Notes under the pieces: generated by a model
What the model was told of the DNA's origin: nothing
What the model saw: the letters and a program-made list of their open reading frames with translations, nothing else
Databases searched by the model: none
Position numbers and translations under genes: made by a program
Assembly: GCA_029782365.1 (NCBI GenBank)
Contig: JAKOUW010000009.1
Span: 62,001-126,000, forward strand
Source: Chloroflexota bacterium
Lineage (GTDB): Bacteria; Chloroflexota; Anaerolineae; Anaerolineales; UBA4823
DNA length: 64,000 nucleotides
Reading direction: 5' to 3'
Part shown: piece after piece, positions 1 through 8,478 of the stretch
How positions within the stretch are numbered: the stretch's first letter is position 1
Layout of the letters: each line of letters begins with the position of its first letter

Positions 1-2
1 CA

Positions 3-185
3 TTGCTCATCCTGCGTGGCGCCGAAACCGACACCGCCTGGGCATCTACCGCCCGCCTGGTGCAGCTCATTCGCCCGGCAACGCAGGTGATCACGCTGGA
101 CCATGCTACCCACCTGGCGCCCCTGGAAAAGCCAGCTCAGGTAGCGCGGCTTACCCTCGATTTTATAAGGAGCCATCTGCTATGA
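3..185 (+). CDS. alpha/beta hydrolase, C-terminal fragment (5' end outside window)
   Basis: Only the last 60 or so codons are present; the reading frame is open to the window edge, so the TTG listed as a start is not the true start. The visible piece matches the end of an alpha/beta-hydrolase fold: a strand ending 'LILRGAETD', where the catalytic acid usually sits, then 'DHATHLAPLEKP', where the His of the catalytic triad usually sits, and a final helix. The stop overlaps the ATG of the next gene (ATGA), so it is translationally coupled to the CoA-transferase subunit. The substrate cannot be told from this fragment. Confidence 0.6.
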   Translation: MLILRGAETDTAWASTARLVQLIRPATQVITLDHATHLAPLEKPAQVARLTLDFIRSHLL

Positions 186-958
186 TTGCTGTGCCCTATT
201 CTGCTTCCGAATTGATGGTGGTCAACGCCGCCCGCTTGCTGCGCGACGGTGATGTGGTTTTCGTCGGCGTGGGGCAGCCCAACCTGGCCTGCAACCTGGC
301 CCGGCGCACGCATGCCCCGAACCTGGTGATGATTTACGAAGCCGGGGTGATCGGTGCGCAGCCCGCCCGCCTGCCGCTGTCGATCGGCGATCCCACTCTG
401 GTCAGCGGGGCTCTGTCTGTGTGCAGCATGTATGACATCTTTGCCTTTTACCTGCAGCGCGGCAATGTTGATGTCGGTTTTCTGGGTGGCGCTCAGATCG
501 ACAAATTTGGCAACATCAACGCCACCGTCATCGGACCTTACGAACAACCGAAAGTGCGCCTGCCAGGTTCAGGCGGCTCAATGGAAATCGCCGCCTGGGC
601 CAGACGCTGTTATATTCTCACCCCTCACCAAAAGCGGCGCTTCCCTGAAAAGTTGGACTTCCGCACTTCATCCGGTTTCATGAGCGGGCGAGCAGAGCGC
701 GCCGCGGCGCATTTGCGCGGCGCTGGACCGCTGGCTGTGGTGACCGACCTGGGCATCCTTGAACCAGATGATAATGGTGAGCTGGTTCTCACTGCCCTGC
801 ACCCGGGAGCGACGGTGGAGCAAGCGCAAGCCAACACCGGCTGGACGCTCCAGACTGCTGGTGAGCTGCGGCGCACCGCGCCTCCATCGGTGGAAGAGCT
901 TCGCATTCTGCGCGAGGAATTGGACCCGCAGGGCATTTACCTGAAATCGGCCGGCTGA
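182..958 (+). CDS. CoA-transferase family I, beta subunit (glutaconate CoA-transferase B-like)
   Basis: A 258-residue protein of the class I CoA-transferase beta-subunit family, which moves CoA between acyl-CoA and a free carboxylic acid through a glutamyl-CoA thioester. 'VGVGQPNLACNLAR' near residues 28-41 and 'IYEAGVIGA' near 51-59 contain the expected CoA-site glycines and the candidate catalytic Glu53. 'LGGAQIDKFGNINAT' further on is typical of the family. It starts inside the stop of the hydrolase gene, and the lactate-permease gene follows 16 nt later, so the three probably form an operon for uptake and activation of an organic acid. The alpha subunit would be expected upstream, outside the window. 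The acid is unknown; glutaconate CoA-transferase is only the nearest named family. Confidence 0.8.
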   Translation: MIAVPYSASELMVVNAARLLRDGDVVFVGVGQPNLACNLARRTHAPNLVMIYEAGVIGAQPARLPLSIGDPTLVSGALSVCSMYDIFAFYLQRGNVDVGFLGGAQIDKFGNINATVIGPYEQPKVRLPGSGGSMEIAAWARRCYILTPHQKRRFPEKLDFRTSSGFMSGRAERAAAHLRGAGPLAVVTDLGILEPDDNGELVLTALHPGATVEQAQANTGWTLQTAGELRRTAPPSVEELRILREELDPQGIYLKSAG

Positions 959-974
959 TCACCGCGTCTGCTGT

Positions 975-2504
975 ATGCCGACCTTACTGGCGTTTGCGCC
1001 GCTTTGTCTGATCCTGTATCTGATGGCAGGAAGGCGCTGGCCCACTTACCAGTCTGCATTGCTGGGATACCTAGTGACCCTGGTCATCGCTGTCCTCGGC
1101 TTTGGCGCCAATTTTCGGGTAATGTGGGTGGCGCACGCCCGCGGCGTCCTGCTCAGCCTGGATGTGCTGTGGATCATCTGGTCAGCTTATATCTTCTACC
1201 GCATCCTGGATGAAGCCGGTATGGTGAAAGTCATCGGCCAGGCTCTGCCAGGTTTGACCGATGATCGCGGACTGCAAGCGCTGGCGATCGGTTGGGTGTT
1301 TTCCACTTTTTTACAGGGAATGGGCGGGTTCGGTGTGCCAGTCGCCATAACGGCGCCGCTGCTAACCAGCCTGGGTTTCACACCCCTGCAGTCAGTGCTT
1401 ATCCCTTCTATCGGCCATGGTTGGGCTGTCACATACGGCTCGTTGGGTTCTGCTTTCCAGGCATTGCTCACAGCCAGCAGCATGGATTACCCGGCCCTGG
1501 CTGGCGCTTCCGCTTTGCTTTTGGCAGCTGCCGGTCTGGCAGGCGGCCTGCTGGCAGCTCACGTTACCAGCGGTTGGTCAGGGCTGCGCCGCTTGATCAT
1601 TCCGATCATCCTGTTAGGCCTGGGAATGGGTTTTACGCAATACGCCGTGGCAGTCTCCGGTTTATGGAATATTGCTGCAGTCAGCGCCGGGTTAGCAGGG
1701 TTGGCTTTGCTCATCCCAATCGCCTGGGTTTGGAACAGGCTGAGACGCAGCGCCTTCCAGGTAGTTCATCACAAAGCGCTGGCGCAGGCCCTGGTGGGCT
1801 ACGCTCTGCTGATTGGCGTTGCCTGGCTGGCCCAGATTCCGGCGATCAAAGATGCCTTGAGCAGCCCAGTCCTTCAGCTCCACTATCCTGCAACAGCCAC
1901 GGAGCATGGATATTTCCTGCCCGCCTCTGAAACCCGCGCCCTGCCTGTGCTGCGCCATTCGGGCACCCTGCTGCTATATGCCGGCCTGCTCGCAGCCGCC
2001 TTTTATGTTCGTCTGGGTGTTTATAAGCCTGGCACTGGCAGGCGCATACTGGACTCAACCTGGCGTGGTCTGTGGCGCACCAGTCTGGGAGTATGGATGA
2101 TGGTCACCCTGGCGGCGGTGATGGAGCAAAGCGGCATGACCGCTGCGTTGGCGTCAGGCCTGGCCGCCTGGATGGGACCGCTCTTTCCTTTGGCCAGCCC
2201 ATCCATCGGGGCGATTGGCGCGTTTATGACCGGCAGCAACACTAATTCAAATGTCATGTTTGCCGGGCTGCAAAAGCACACCGCCCAGGTGCTGGGCTAT
2301 CCGGCTGCGCTGATTCTGGCTGGCCAGACAGCCGGCGGGGCAGTTGGCTCGGTGCTGGCGCCTGCCAAGATCATGGTCGGCGTGAGCACGGCCGGCCTGG
2401 TCGGACAGGAAGGCGAAGTTCTGCGGCACCTGCTCATCTATATAAGCTTGCAGATCGTTCTCCTCAGCCTGTTAACCTGGTTGGTCGTTTATGCAACTGG
2501 ATGA
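975..2504 (+). CDS. L-lactate permease family transporter (LctP-like)
   Basis: A 509-residue polytopic membrane protein with 12 or more hydrophobic segments. The run 'FLQGMGGFGVPVAITAPLL' and the C-terminal 'GAFMTGSNTNSNVMFAGLQ' are hallmark segments of the lactate permease family, which takes up lactate or glycolate with protons. Length is close to the usual 530-560 residues. It lies 16 nt behind the CoA-transferase subunit, which suggests import of a hydroxy acid followed by CoA activation. Substrate specificity within the family cannot be read from sequence alone. Confidence 0.85.
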   Translation: MPTLLAFAPLCLILYLMAGRRWPTYQSALLGYLVTLVIAVLGFGANFRVMWVAHARGVLLSLDVLWIIWSAYIFYRILDEAGMVKVIGQALPGLTDDRGLQALAIGWVFSTFLQGMGGFGVPVAITAPLLTSLGFTPLQSVLIPSIGHGWAVTYGSLGSAFQALLTASSMDYPALAGASALLLAAAGLAGGLLAAHVTSGWSGLRRLIIPIILLGLGMGFTQYAVAVSGLWNIAAVSAGLAGLALLIPIAWVWNRLRRSAFQVVHHKALAQALVGYALLIGVAWLAQIPAIKDALSSPVLQLHYPATATEHGYFLPASETRALPVLRHSGTLLLYAGLLAAAFYVRLGVYKPGTGRRILDSTWRGLWRTSLGVWMMVTLAAVMEQSGMTAALASGLAAWMGPLFPLASPSIGAIGAFMTGSNTNSNVMFAGLQKHTAQVLGYPAALILAGQTAGGAVGSVLAPAKIMVGVSTAGLVGQEGEVLRHLLIYISLQIVLLSLLTWLVVYATG

Positions 2505-2531
2505 TTGATTTTCAATCGAAAAGAAGCGCGG

Positions 2532-2537
2532 TAAAAT
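2532..2537 (+). promoter_or_regulatory. -10 element of galK; predicted leaderless start
   Basis: TAAAAT ends 6 nt before the galK ATG at 2544, so transcription would begin at or next to the start codon. There is no Shine-Dalgarno sequence in this gap. A weak -35 (TTTTCA at 2509-2514) lies 17 nt upstream. Confidence 0.5.
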
Positions 2538-2543
2538 ATTTTT

Positions 2544-3707
2544 ATGAACCTGAACGAACTCTTCCACAATCAGTTTGGATCAACTCCCATTTTTGAGGCG
2601 TATGCCCCTGGTCGGGTAAACATGCTCGGAGAGCATGTGGATTACAACGACGGCATGGTGCTGCCAGCCGCTATCGACCGTGCTGTCCAGCTCGTTGGCC
2701 GGCCTACATCGGATGGTCTGGTGACTCTGTTCGCGGCTGATCTACAGCAAACGGCCAGTTTTTCGCTGACAGATTTGCTCGGCCAAAAAGAAAAAATGGC
2801 CGACTGGGCGCGCTATCCGGCAGGGGTGGCCTGGGCTTTGCAGAGCGCCGGTCATCATGTCAGTGGACTGCAGGCAGTTTTTCGCTCCACCGTGCCGATT
2901 GGCGCCGGGTTGAGTTCTTCAGCGGCGGTGGAAGTGGCCTTCGCCACTGCCTGGCGTCTGATCAACGGCTGGAACGCCGATTGTTTGGAACTGGCAAAAT
3001 TGTGTCAGCGAGCAGAAAGCCAATATGTGGGGGTGAACTGCGGATTGATGGATCAATTCGCCAGCGCCTGCGGCGTTAAAGATCACCTCTTATACCTCGA
3101 TACACGCAGCCTGGATTGGTATCCACGCCCACTGCCTCGAGGCAGTGCGGTAGTGATCGCCGATTCAGGCGTGCGGCGCACTTTGGCGACCTCAGCATAC
3201 AATGAGCGGCGTGCGGCTTGTGAAAAAGCTGTCGAGCTGCTGCGAGCTTACAAGCCGGGCATTCACAGTCTGCGGGATATCTCCTCGGTGGAATTCGCCG
3301 CGTTCAGTGAATATTTACCAGAAAACGTGCGCAAACGCGCCGAGCATGTGGTGAAAGAGATCAGCCGCGTCGAACAGGCTGTGCGGGCGCTGCAGCGCAA
3401 TGACGCTCGCCTGTTTGGTGGATTGATGTATGCTGGCCATAAAAGCCTGCAAGAACTGTACGAAGTGAGCTGCCCTGAGCTGGACTTCCTGGTAGAAACC
3501 ACACGCCAGATTCCAGGGTGTTACGGCGCCCGCCTGACCGGAGCAGGCTTTGGCGGCTGCACGGTAAACCTGGTCGAAGAAAGCCAGGCCCTACCTTTTA
3601 TCGACAGCCTGCATTCCAGCTACAAAGCGCACACAGGTAGAGAGGCGGCCATATACCTGTGCCACGCCAGTGATGGAGCGCACGCTGAGTGGCGCAGGAC
3701 AAATTAA
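2544..3707 (+). CDS. galK: galactokinase
   Basis: A GHMP kinase of 387 residues that phosphorylates galactose at C1 with ATP, the first step of the Leloir pathway. All three signatures are present: 'GRVNMLGEHVDYNDGMVLP' near residues 23-41 (galactokinase signature), 'GAGLSSSAAVEVA' near 118-130 (ATP-binding GHMP motif) and 'GARLTGAGFGGCTV' near 330-343. Length is normal. The start ATG follows a -10 box by 6 nt with no ribosome-binding site. The stop codon overlaps the stop of the convergent WD40 gene by 3 nt. No other Leloir genes are adjacent. Confidence 0.95.
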   Translation: MNLNELFHNQFGSTPIFEAYAPGRVNMLGEHVDYNDGMVLPAAIDRAVQLVGRPTSDGLVTLFAADLQQTASFSLTDLLGQKEKMADWARYPAGVAWALQSAGHHVSGLQAVFRSTVPIGAGLSSSAAVEVAFATAWRLINGWNADCLELAKLCQRAESQYVGVNCGLMDQFASACGVKDHLLYLDTRSLDWYPRPLPRGSAVVIADSGVRRTLATSAYNERRAACEKAVELLRAYKPGIHSLRDISSVEFAAFSEYLPENVRKRAEHVVKEISRVEQAVRALQRNDARLFGGLMYAGHKSLQELYEVSCPELDFLVETTRQIPGCYGARLTGAGFGGCTVNLVEESQALPFIDSLHSSYKAHTGREAAIYLCHASDGAHAEWRRTN

Positions 3708-4870
3708 GGCGCAGCCTGCCACAGATTCAATACTCCATCCAACCCGCCCATTGCCAAAACCCGGCCATCGGGGCTGAACGCCAGCGCAGCCAACGCCAGG
3801 TTTTGGGCTTTCAGCCCAGTTAACATTTTTCCATCAGAAACATCCCAGATTGTCAGGCTGCCTGTACTGCCGGCTGCTGCCAGGCGGCTTCCTTCGGGGC
3901 TGAATGCCAGCGCCCAGATAAACCCGCGCGGCTCATCCATCGCCAGCCAGGTAGCCTGAAACTCTCCACTCGTAACGTCCCACACCTCAACGCGGCCTTG
4001 TTGTTCGGCGGCAGCCAGCAGGTGACCATCTGGGCTAAATTCAATCGTGAAAACCGGCAGTGAGGTCCGCAAAGTGCGCACCAGGCGCTGTGTTCGCGGA
4101 TCTCGCAAGCGAATAGCGCCCAGGTCCACCGAAGCCAGCAGTGATCCATCAGGACTGAAACGCACGGCCGGCACTGCCACTGCCCCGCCGATCATCTCAG
4201 CCTTCAAAGGGAACTCGACAAGCCGGCTCTGGTGAAATGCCGCCAGGTTCCACAGGCGCACCATAGCATCGTTTCCGGTGGAGGCCAGGCTTTCCCCGTC
4301 TGGGCTGAAGGCCAGGCTGTTGGCGCTGCGGCGGTGCGCCTCCCAGGTTGCCATTTGTTTCCCAGCCTGCGCATCCCAAATCTGCAGGCTTCCATCCCGC
4401 ACTGCCATGGCTAACCAGGGATTGGCAGGCGGGCTGGCCGGGTCAAAAGCCATCTGCCCAACCCGCACACCCACCGGCAGCGTTGCCTGCAGGCTCAGGT
4501 GGGGATAGCGGTAAACATACACCTGGCTGCCGGCAGCAGACGCCAGCAAATCGCCGCCGGGCGACCACGCCAGCGCCAGGATATGATCCCAGGGGCTGTA
4601 GGTCACCTGTGCCAGGAAAACCTGGGGAGTGATGGAGACTGCCGGGGCGGGCGTCACTGTGGCAGAGGAAGTCAAGGTGAGCGAAGGTGCAGGCGCAGTC
4701 GAGGCAAGAGGCGGAAGCGAGGTTGCCGAAGGTGAAAGGGAGGCCGGGGATGGCTGAAAGATCGTTGCTGTTTTGGCCAGAATCGGTGTTGTAGCAGGCC
4801 CAGGACTGCAGGCCGCCAGGCAAAGGCATGCCAGCGCCAGCCAGGATGCGGCGCCGGACCTGCAAATCAT
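3704..4870 (-). CDS. WD40-repeat lipoprotein
   Basis: A 388-residue secreted lipoprotein. The N-terminus is a short signal peptide ending in the lipobox 'LAAC' near residue 20. A Ser/Thr/Pro-rich linker of about 60 residues follows, then a run of WD40 blades, with clear 'LAFSPDGESLAST...VRLWNL'-type units and about six or seven in all. This implies a beta-propeller tethered outside the membrane as an interaction platform. Its ATG overlaps the stop of the dynamin-like GTPase (ATGA), making it the last gene of a four-gene operon. Its binding partner is unknown. Confidence 0.8.
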   Translation of the reverse strand: MICRSGAASWLALACLCLAACSPGPATTPILAKTATIFQPSPASLSPSATSLPPLASTAPAPSLTLTSSATVTPAPAVSITPQVFLAQVTYSPWDHILALAWSPGGDLLASAAGSQVYVYRYPHLSLQATLPVGVRVGQMAFDPASPPANPWLAMAVRDGSLQIWDAQAGKQMATWEAHRRSANSLAFSPDGESLASTGNDAMVRLWNLAAFHQSRLVEFPLKAEMIGGAVAVPAVRFSPDGSLLASVDLGAIRLRDPRTQRLVRTLRTSLPVFTIEFSPDGHLLAAAEQQGRVEVWDVTSGEFQATWLAMDEPRGFIWALAFSPEGSRLAAAGSTGSLTIWDVSDGKMLTGLKAQNLALAALAFSPDGRVLAMGGLDGVLNLWQAAP

Positions 4871-6600
4871 TGCGTCAGTTCGTCCACCCGAGCCCGCAGG
4901 GTATTCAGGCTGTTTTGCGCCTGGACCAAGCCGGTTTGTGCTTCAGACAGCTTGGCCTGTTCTGCACGCACGAAACGTGTATAGGGTGAAATCGCCTCAC
5001 GGATGCGCAGCAGGCTGCGTTCGATTTCCTGATTGAACTGCTGGCGCAAGGCATCCACCAATTGTGTGCGCAGTGACGCCAGTTTGCGGTGCAGTTCGCT
5101 CTTCGCCTGGCGGCGGCGGGCAGGGATAACCAGCAGCCCCAGGGCGGCCACCACACTGGCTAATAAAATCCCCGTTACATCGGCAGTCACAGTGGTCGCC
5201 AGGATAGTCAGCACTGTGCCCAGGCCGACCGCGCCTACTTCAACGGCCGCCAGGGCAGCCACCGCAGTCTGTGCGCCATCGGCAATTGCCGTTGCTTCCT
5301 GGGCCCGGTCATACGTTTCGACAACCCGCTGTGCCTGCCGTCCGACCGATTCCAACAAACGGTCGCGCTCGTTGTGAAATGCACCCACGCCCTGATCGCC
5401 AACAATGCGTTCGTGATAGGCTTTGCGCCGGTCAGCCAGGTGTTCTGTCACCGACTGCCACTGGCGAAAGTCGGAATCAACCAACCAATCGATGATTTCC
5501 TGGACTTTTTTCTCGATTTGCTGGCCAACATCTAGGACAACCCGCTTCTCAAAATCACGCTGGATTGCTCGCCTGTCGAGCAGATCGAACAGGTGAGACA
5601 GGCGGATCGTTTCATCAAAATACGCCTCGCCGCGCTGTTCCATTTCGTATAAAACTTTTTCAATATCCGACATACGGAAATTAAAGTCGCGCTGCATATC
5701 CTCCTGGTAGAGCTTCAATTGTGTCTCGATATCTTCCAGGCGGGAAAAGTCCGTTTTGAGCAGATCAAGGCGCCCACGCGTTTCAGACAGTGTCTTTTCC
5801 ACCAGGCTGGCCCCGACGCCCAACGGGTTGAGCAGCTTCAAGCGCAGGCGGCTGGTCTCATCCAAAGTTCCCTGCAGATAATGTTCCAACGCTTCAAAAT
5901 GGCTCTCCTGCCAAAACTGCGGTTCGCCAGACTTGGCCCGCTGAGCGAGGCGGGCGCTGACCGGGAATATCTCAGGCTGCAGGCCGAACAGGCTGCGGGC
6001 ATTTTCGGCCACAAACCCCTGCACATCTGCCGCTTCAGTCTCGTTCTGCAGTATATCCAATTTATTGATCACGATCACTACTTTTTTACCCCAATCATGG
6101 ATCAATTCCATAAATGCCCTCTCGCTCTCCGTGAAAGGCCGGTCCACCGAGGTGATGAATAAAACCAGGTCAGCGCGCGGCACAAAATCGGATGTAATTG
6201 TCTCATGCTGGCGCATTACTGCGTTGGTGCCGGGCGTGTCCACAACGCTCAGCTCATTGAGAAGCGGCACCGGTGCTCGCAAAACATGCACAAACTCGCT
6301 TTCCACCACCCGCTCGACATTTTCACCAAAACGCAGGATGTTGATTTGGGCCGTGGTTGGAGTGACGCCTTCTTTGAGGATTTTTTGCCCAAGCAGGGCG
6401 TTAATCACCGAGCTTTTGCCCGAGTTAAATTCGCCGACCACCACAATCAAGAACAGGTCATCCAGTTGTTGGATGGAAACCCCGAGCGTTTTTTGATCTT
6501 CGACCTGCGCGCCAAACTGCACAAGGGCAGTGCGCAAATCATTCAGTAAAATTCGCTCGTCTTTCAACAGGGATTCCTGAATTTCCGTCAAAATTTTCAT
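4867..6600 (-). CDS. dynamin-like (BDLP-type) GTPase
   Basis: A 577-residue protein if translated from the ATG at 6600, which overlaps the pcp stop (ATGA). The longer ORF start at 6795 would run antiparallel into pcp in another frame and is rejected. G motifs are clear: P-loop 'GEFNSGKSS' at residues 56-64, 'TPTTAQI' (switch I), 'DTPGTN' (G3) and 'NKLD' (G4). A long helical region with coiled-coil character follows, then a hydrophobic pair, 'VGLGTVLTILATTVTADVTGILLASV', that likely inserts in the membrane, and a basic helical tail. This is the layout of bacterial dynamin-like proteins, which remodel or repair membranes. Family membership is secure; the cellular role is not. Confidence 0.85.
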   Translation of the reverse strand: MKILTEIQESLLKDERILLNDLRTALVQFGAQVEDQKTLGVSIQQLDDLFLIVVVGEFNSGKSSVINALLGQKILKEGVTPTTAQINILRFGENVERVVESEFVHVLRAPVPLLNELSVVDTPGTNAVMRQHETITSDFVPRADLVLFITSVDRPFTESERAFMELIHDWGKKVVIVINKLDILQNETEAADVQGFVAENARSLFGLQPEIFPVSARLAQRAKSGEPQFWQESHFEALEHYLQGTLDETSRLRLKLLNPLGVGASLVEKTLSETRGRLDLLKTDFSRLEDIETQLKLYQEDMQRDFNFRMSDIEKVLYEMEQRGEAYFDETIRLSHLFDLLDRRAIQRDFEKRVVLDVGQQIEKKVQEIIDWLVDSDFRQWQSVTEHLADRRKAYHERIVGDQGVGAFHNERDRLLESVGRQAQRVVETYDRAQEATAIADGAQTAVAALAAVEVGAVGLGTVLTILATTVTADVTGILLASVVAALGLLVIPARRRQAKSELHRKLASLRTQLVDALRQQFNQEIERSLLRIREAISPYTRFVRAEQAKLSEAQTGLVQAQNSLNTLRARVDELTQ

Positions 6601-7217
6601 GGCGTGGCTCCGTCTGACAGGGCCTGGATGGCAGTGCGCACAGCCAGCAGGCTGCTTTCCAGGGACATGGTCGGTATGATTAGATTTTGCCCGGCTGCCT
6701 GCTCTGGTAAAGCCGGCAGGTGTATGAACCCCGCAGGGACCGCAGCCCGGTTGACTGCCAGGTGATGGAGCAGGGTGTACATCACCTGGTTGCACAGATA
6801 ACTTCCGGCGCTTAGCGACAGCTCAGCCGGTACGCCAACGCGCATCACGGCGGTCAGCATCTTCCGCAGCGGTAAAGTTGAGAAATAAGCTGCCGGGCCG
6901 CCTGGCACAACGGGTTGGTCAATCAATTGTGCACCCGCATTATCTGGGATGGTGAAATCCAGCAGGTTAACCGCAACCCGTTCGAAAGAGACTGCCGCCC
7001 GGCGCCTCGCTTCGCCCAGGCAAATAACCGCTTGTGGTTGGATGGATTCCAGGCGGCCGCTAAGCGCTTGAGGCCCACGCTGAGCGTCGACCGGCAAGAT
7101 CGCAGTGATGAGTTCAATGCCTGGTAAATCTCTGGCTTCCAGCGCTTTCACCACCTGTTCAGAAGGATTGGTCTGGCTGTTGCCAAATGGCTCAAAACCG
7201 GTCACGAGCAGGCGCAT
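6597..7217 (-). CDS. pcp: pyroglutamyl-peptidase I (pyrrolidone-carboxylate peptidase)
   Basis: A 206-residue cysteine peptidase of family C15 that removes N-terminal pyroglutamate from peptides in the cytoplasm. 'GFEPFG' opens the protein. The catalytic triad is visible: Glu79 in 'SFERVAVN', Cys142 in 'SAGSYLCNQVMY' and His166 in 'GFIHLP'. Length is close to the usual 210-215 residues. It starts 5 nt after the Ddl-like gene and its stop overlaps the GTPase start, so it sits in the middle of the operon. Confidence 0.9.
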   Translation of the reverse strand: MRLLVTGFEPFGNSQTNPSEQVVKALEARDLPGIELITAILPVDAQRGPQALSGRLESIQPQAVICLGEARRRAAVSFERVAVNLLDFTIPDNAGAQLIDQPVVPGGPAAYFSTLPLRKMLTAVMRVGVPAELSLSAGSYLCNQVMYTLLHHLAVNRAAVPAGFIHLPALPEQAAGQNLIIPTMSLESSLLAVRTAIQALSDGATP

Positions 7218-7222
7218 ATATA

Positions 7223-8284
7223 TTAAATCAATTTGTAACGTTTGAGGGCAGCTTCCAGGATCAAGTTAACCAGAGCTGTATGATCGATGCCCGCCGCTCC
7301 TGCTTCCATCACAAGGTCAGAAATACCGGGAGTCAGACCCGGCAGTGGATTGATTTCCAGAATATAGGGCTTGAAATTATTGTGGGCATCCAATCGGAAA
7401 TCCACCCGTGAGACATCCAGGGCGCCCATCACCCGGAAGACCGCCGCCGTCAGCCAGTTCAATTCATCCAGCAGGTCTTTTTCCAGCGGCGCAGGGATCA
7501 AATAGGTCAATTCTTCGGGGATTTCGGATTTCAGACGATTGCCATACACTTCATCGGTCTGCTCGTAAGGTTTTAAATCCACTTCCATGGGGGGCAAGAA
7601 AGTCAATCCCGCCTCGATGCGCGGGCTGTCCCAATCTTCGGGGATGCGGCGTGAAACCGGGCCCTCCAGGTTGCCTACCAGGCCAATGGTCACTTCACGA
7701 CCCTCAATATACGATTCAACCAGGGCAGTTTGCTGGTAACGTTCGTGCACATACACGATTTGCTCGCGCAGCTCGGTTTCATTATGCACAATAGATTTCT
7801 TCGAGACTCCCATACCCGTGCCCTCCCGGCTCGGTTTAACAAACATCGGAAAGCTCATATCTTCGGTCAGTGGTTCGTCCACACGTTCGAAAGATTGGAA
7901 AGGCGGGGTTGGCAGATCATGATAGGTCAGGATGCGCTTGGTCATGGGTTTATCCAAAGCCAGGGCCAGGGTCATCACCTTCGATCCGGTGTAAGGCAAA
8001 CGCATCATTTCGAGTATGGAAGGGATATGTGCCTCGCGCCCATCGCCAAAGTGACCTTCACAAATATTAAAGCAAATATCCGGTTTGTAGGCTGGCAGAG
8101 TCTCCACCAGGGACAGGTTGCCTTCAAAGAATTCTGCGTGGTGTCCGCCGGCTTTCAATGCGTCAACCAGCGCCATCACAGTTTTCTCTGAGTCCAGGTC
8201 CGCCCATAGGTCTTTGGGCATACCTTCGAACTTGGGAGCATTCGCCTTCAAGTTCGCAAGGACGGCAACACGAAATTTCTTCAC
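7223..8284 (-). CDS. D-alanine--D-alanine ligase-like ATP-grasp protein
   Basis: 353 residues from a GTG start at 8284, chosen because AAGGAG lies 6 nt upstream; the ORF-track start at 8416 adds 44 residues of no ligase character. The ATP-grasp motifs 'MFVKPSREGTGMGVS' and 'LEINPLPGLTPGISD' are present, and 'PYTGS...LALDK' is typical of Ddl. The Ddl N-terminal 'GxxGEDG' loop reads 'EGHFGDGREAHIPS', so the D-Ala1 pocket differs. The enzyme may ligate D-Ala or another amino acid or peptide. It heads an operon with pcp, a dynamin-like GTPase and a WD40 lipoprotein, not with mur genes. Confidence 0.75.
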   Translation of the reverse strand: MKKFRVAVLANLKANAPKFEGMPKDLWADLDSEKTVMALVDALKAGGHHAEFFEGNLSLVETLPAYKPDICFNICEGHFGDGREAHIPSILEMMRLPYTGSKVMTLALALDKPMTKRILTYHDLPTPPFQSFERVDEPLTEDMSFPMFVKPSREGTGMGVSKKSIVHNETELREQIVYVHERYQQTALVESYIEGREVTIGLVGNLEGPVSRRIPEDWDSPRIEAGLTFLPPMEVDLKPYEQTDEVYGNRLKSEIPEELTYLIPAPLEKDLLDELNWLTAAVFRVMGALDVSRVDFRLDAHNNFKPYILEINPLPGLTPGISDLVMEAGAAGIDHTALVNLILEAALKRYKLI

Positions 8285-8329
8285 TTTTTTCTCCTTCAAA
8301 CGGTCAGAGTGATGGTATAACCGCAATGC

Positions 8330-8359
8330 ATTATATAGCAAAGCCCTGAGATGTGTGAA
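8330..8359 (-). promoter_or_regulatory. promoter of the Ddl-like/pcp/GTPase/WD40 operon
   Basis: On the minus strand, TTCACA (8354-8359) and TATAAT (8330-8335) are separated by 18 nt, with a TGC-like extension before the -10. The predicted transcript has a leader of about 40 nt before the GTG at 8284, long enough to carry the AAGGAG site. Confidence 0.6.
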
Positions 8360-8367
8360 AATTGGTT

Positions 8368-8451
8368 TACAATAGATAGTTGTCTGACGACCGCTTTCCA
8401 GGAAAGCGTTAAGCAATCACTCGATCAACTTCACAAACCATGCAGTGATTG
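8368..8451 (+). promoter_or_regulatory. structured leader upstream of the ABC exporter pair
   Basis: A possible -10 (TACAAT, 8368-8373) is followed by a leader of about 100 nt with two perfect inverted repeats: CGCTTTCC/GGAAAGCG (8392-8399/8401-8408, 1-nt centre) and CAATCACT/AGTGATTG (8414-8421/8444-8451, 22-nt loop). No T-run follows either. A TTG-initiated 10-codon ORF (8380-8412) spans the first repeat. This could be an attenuator for drug-inducible expression, but nothing in the sequence proves it. Confidence 0.35.
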
Positions 8452-8478
8452 GAGTGAAATTTATAACCAGGTATTCCC

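Noticed and set aside
3848-6549. Numerous ORFs opposite or out of frame with the WD40 and GTPase genes
   Set aside because: They share codon positions with clear genes, lack start signals and show no family motifs.
6601-6795. N-terminal extension of the dynamin-like GTPase ORF
   Set aside because: It lies inside pcp in another frame and has no family similarity; ATG 6600 overlaps the pcp stop and gives the normal N-terminus.
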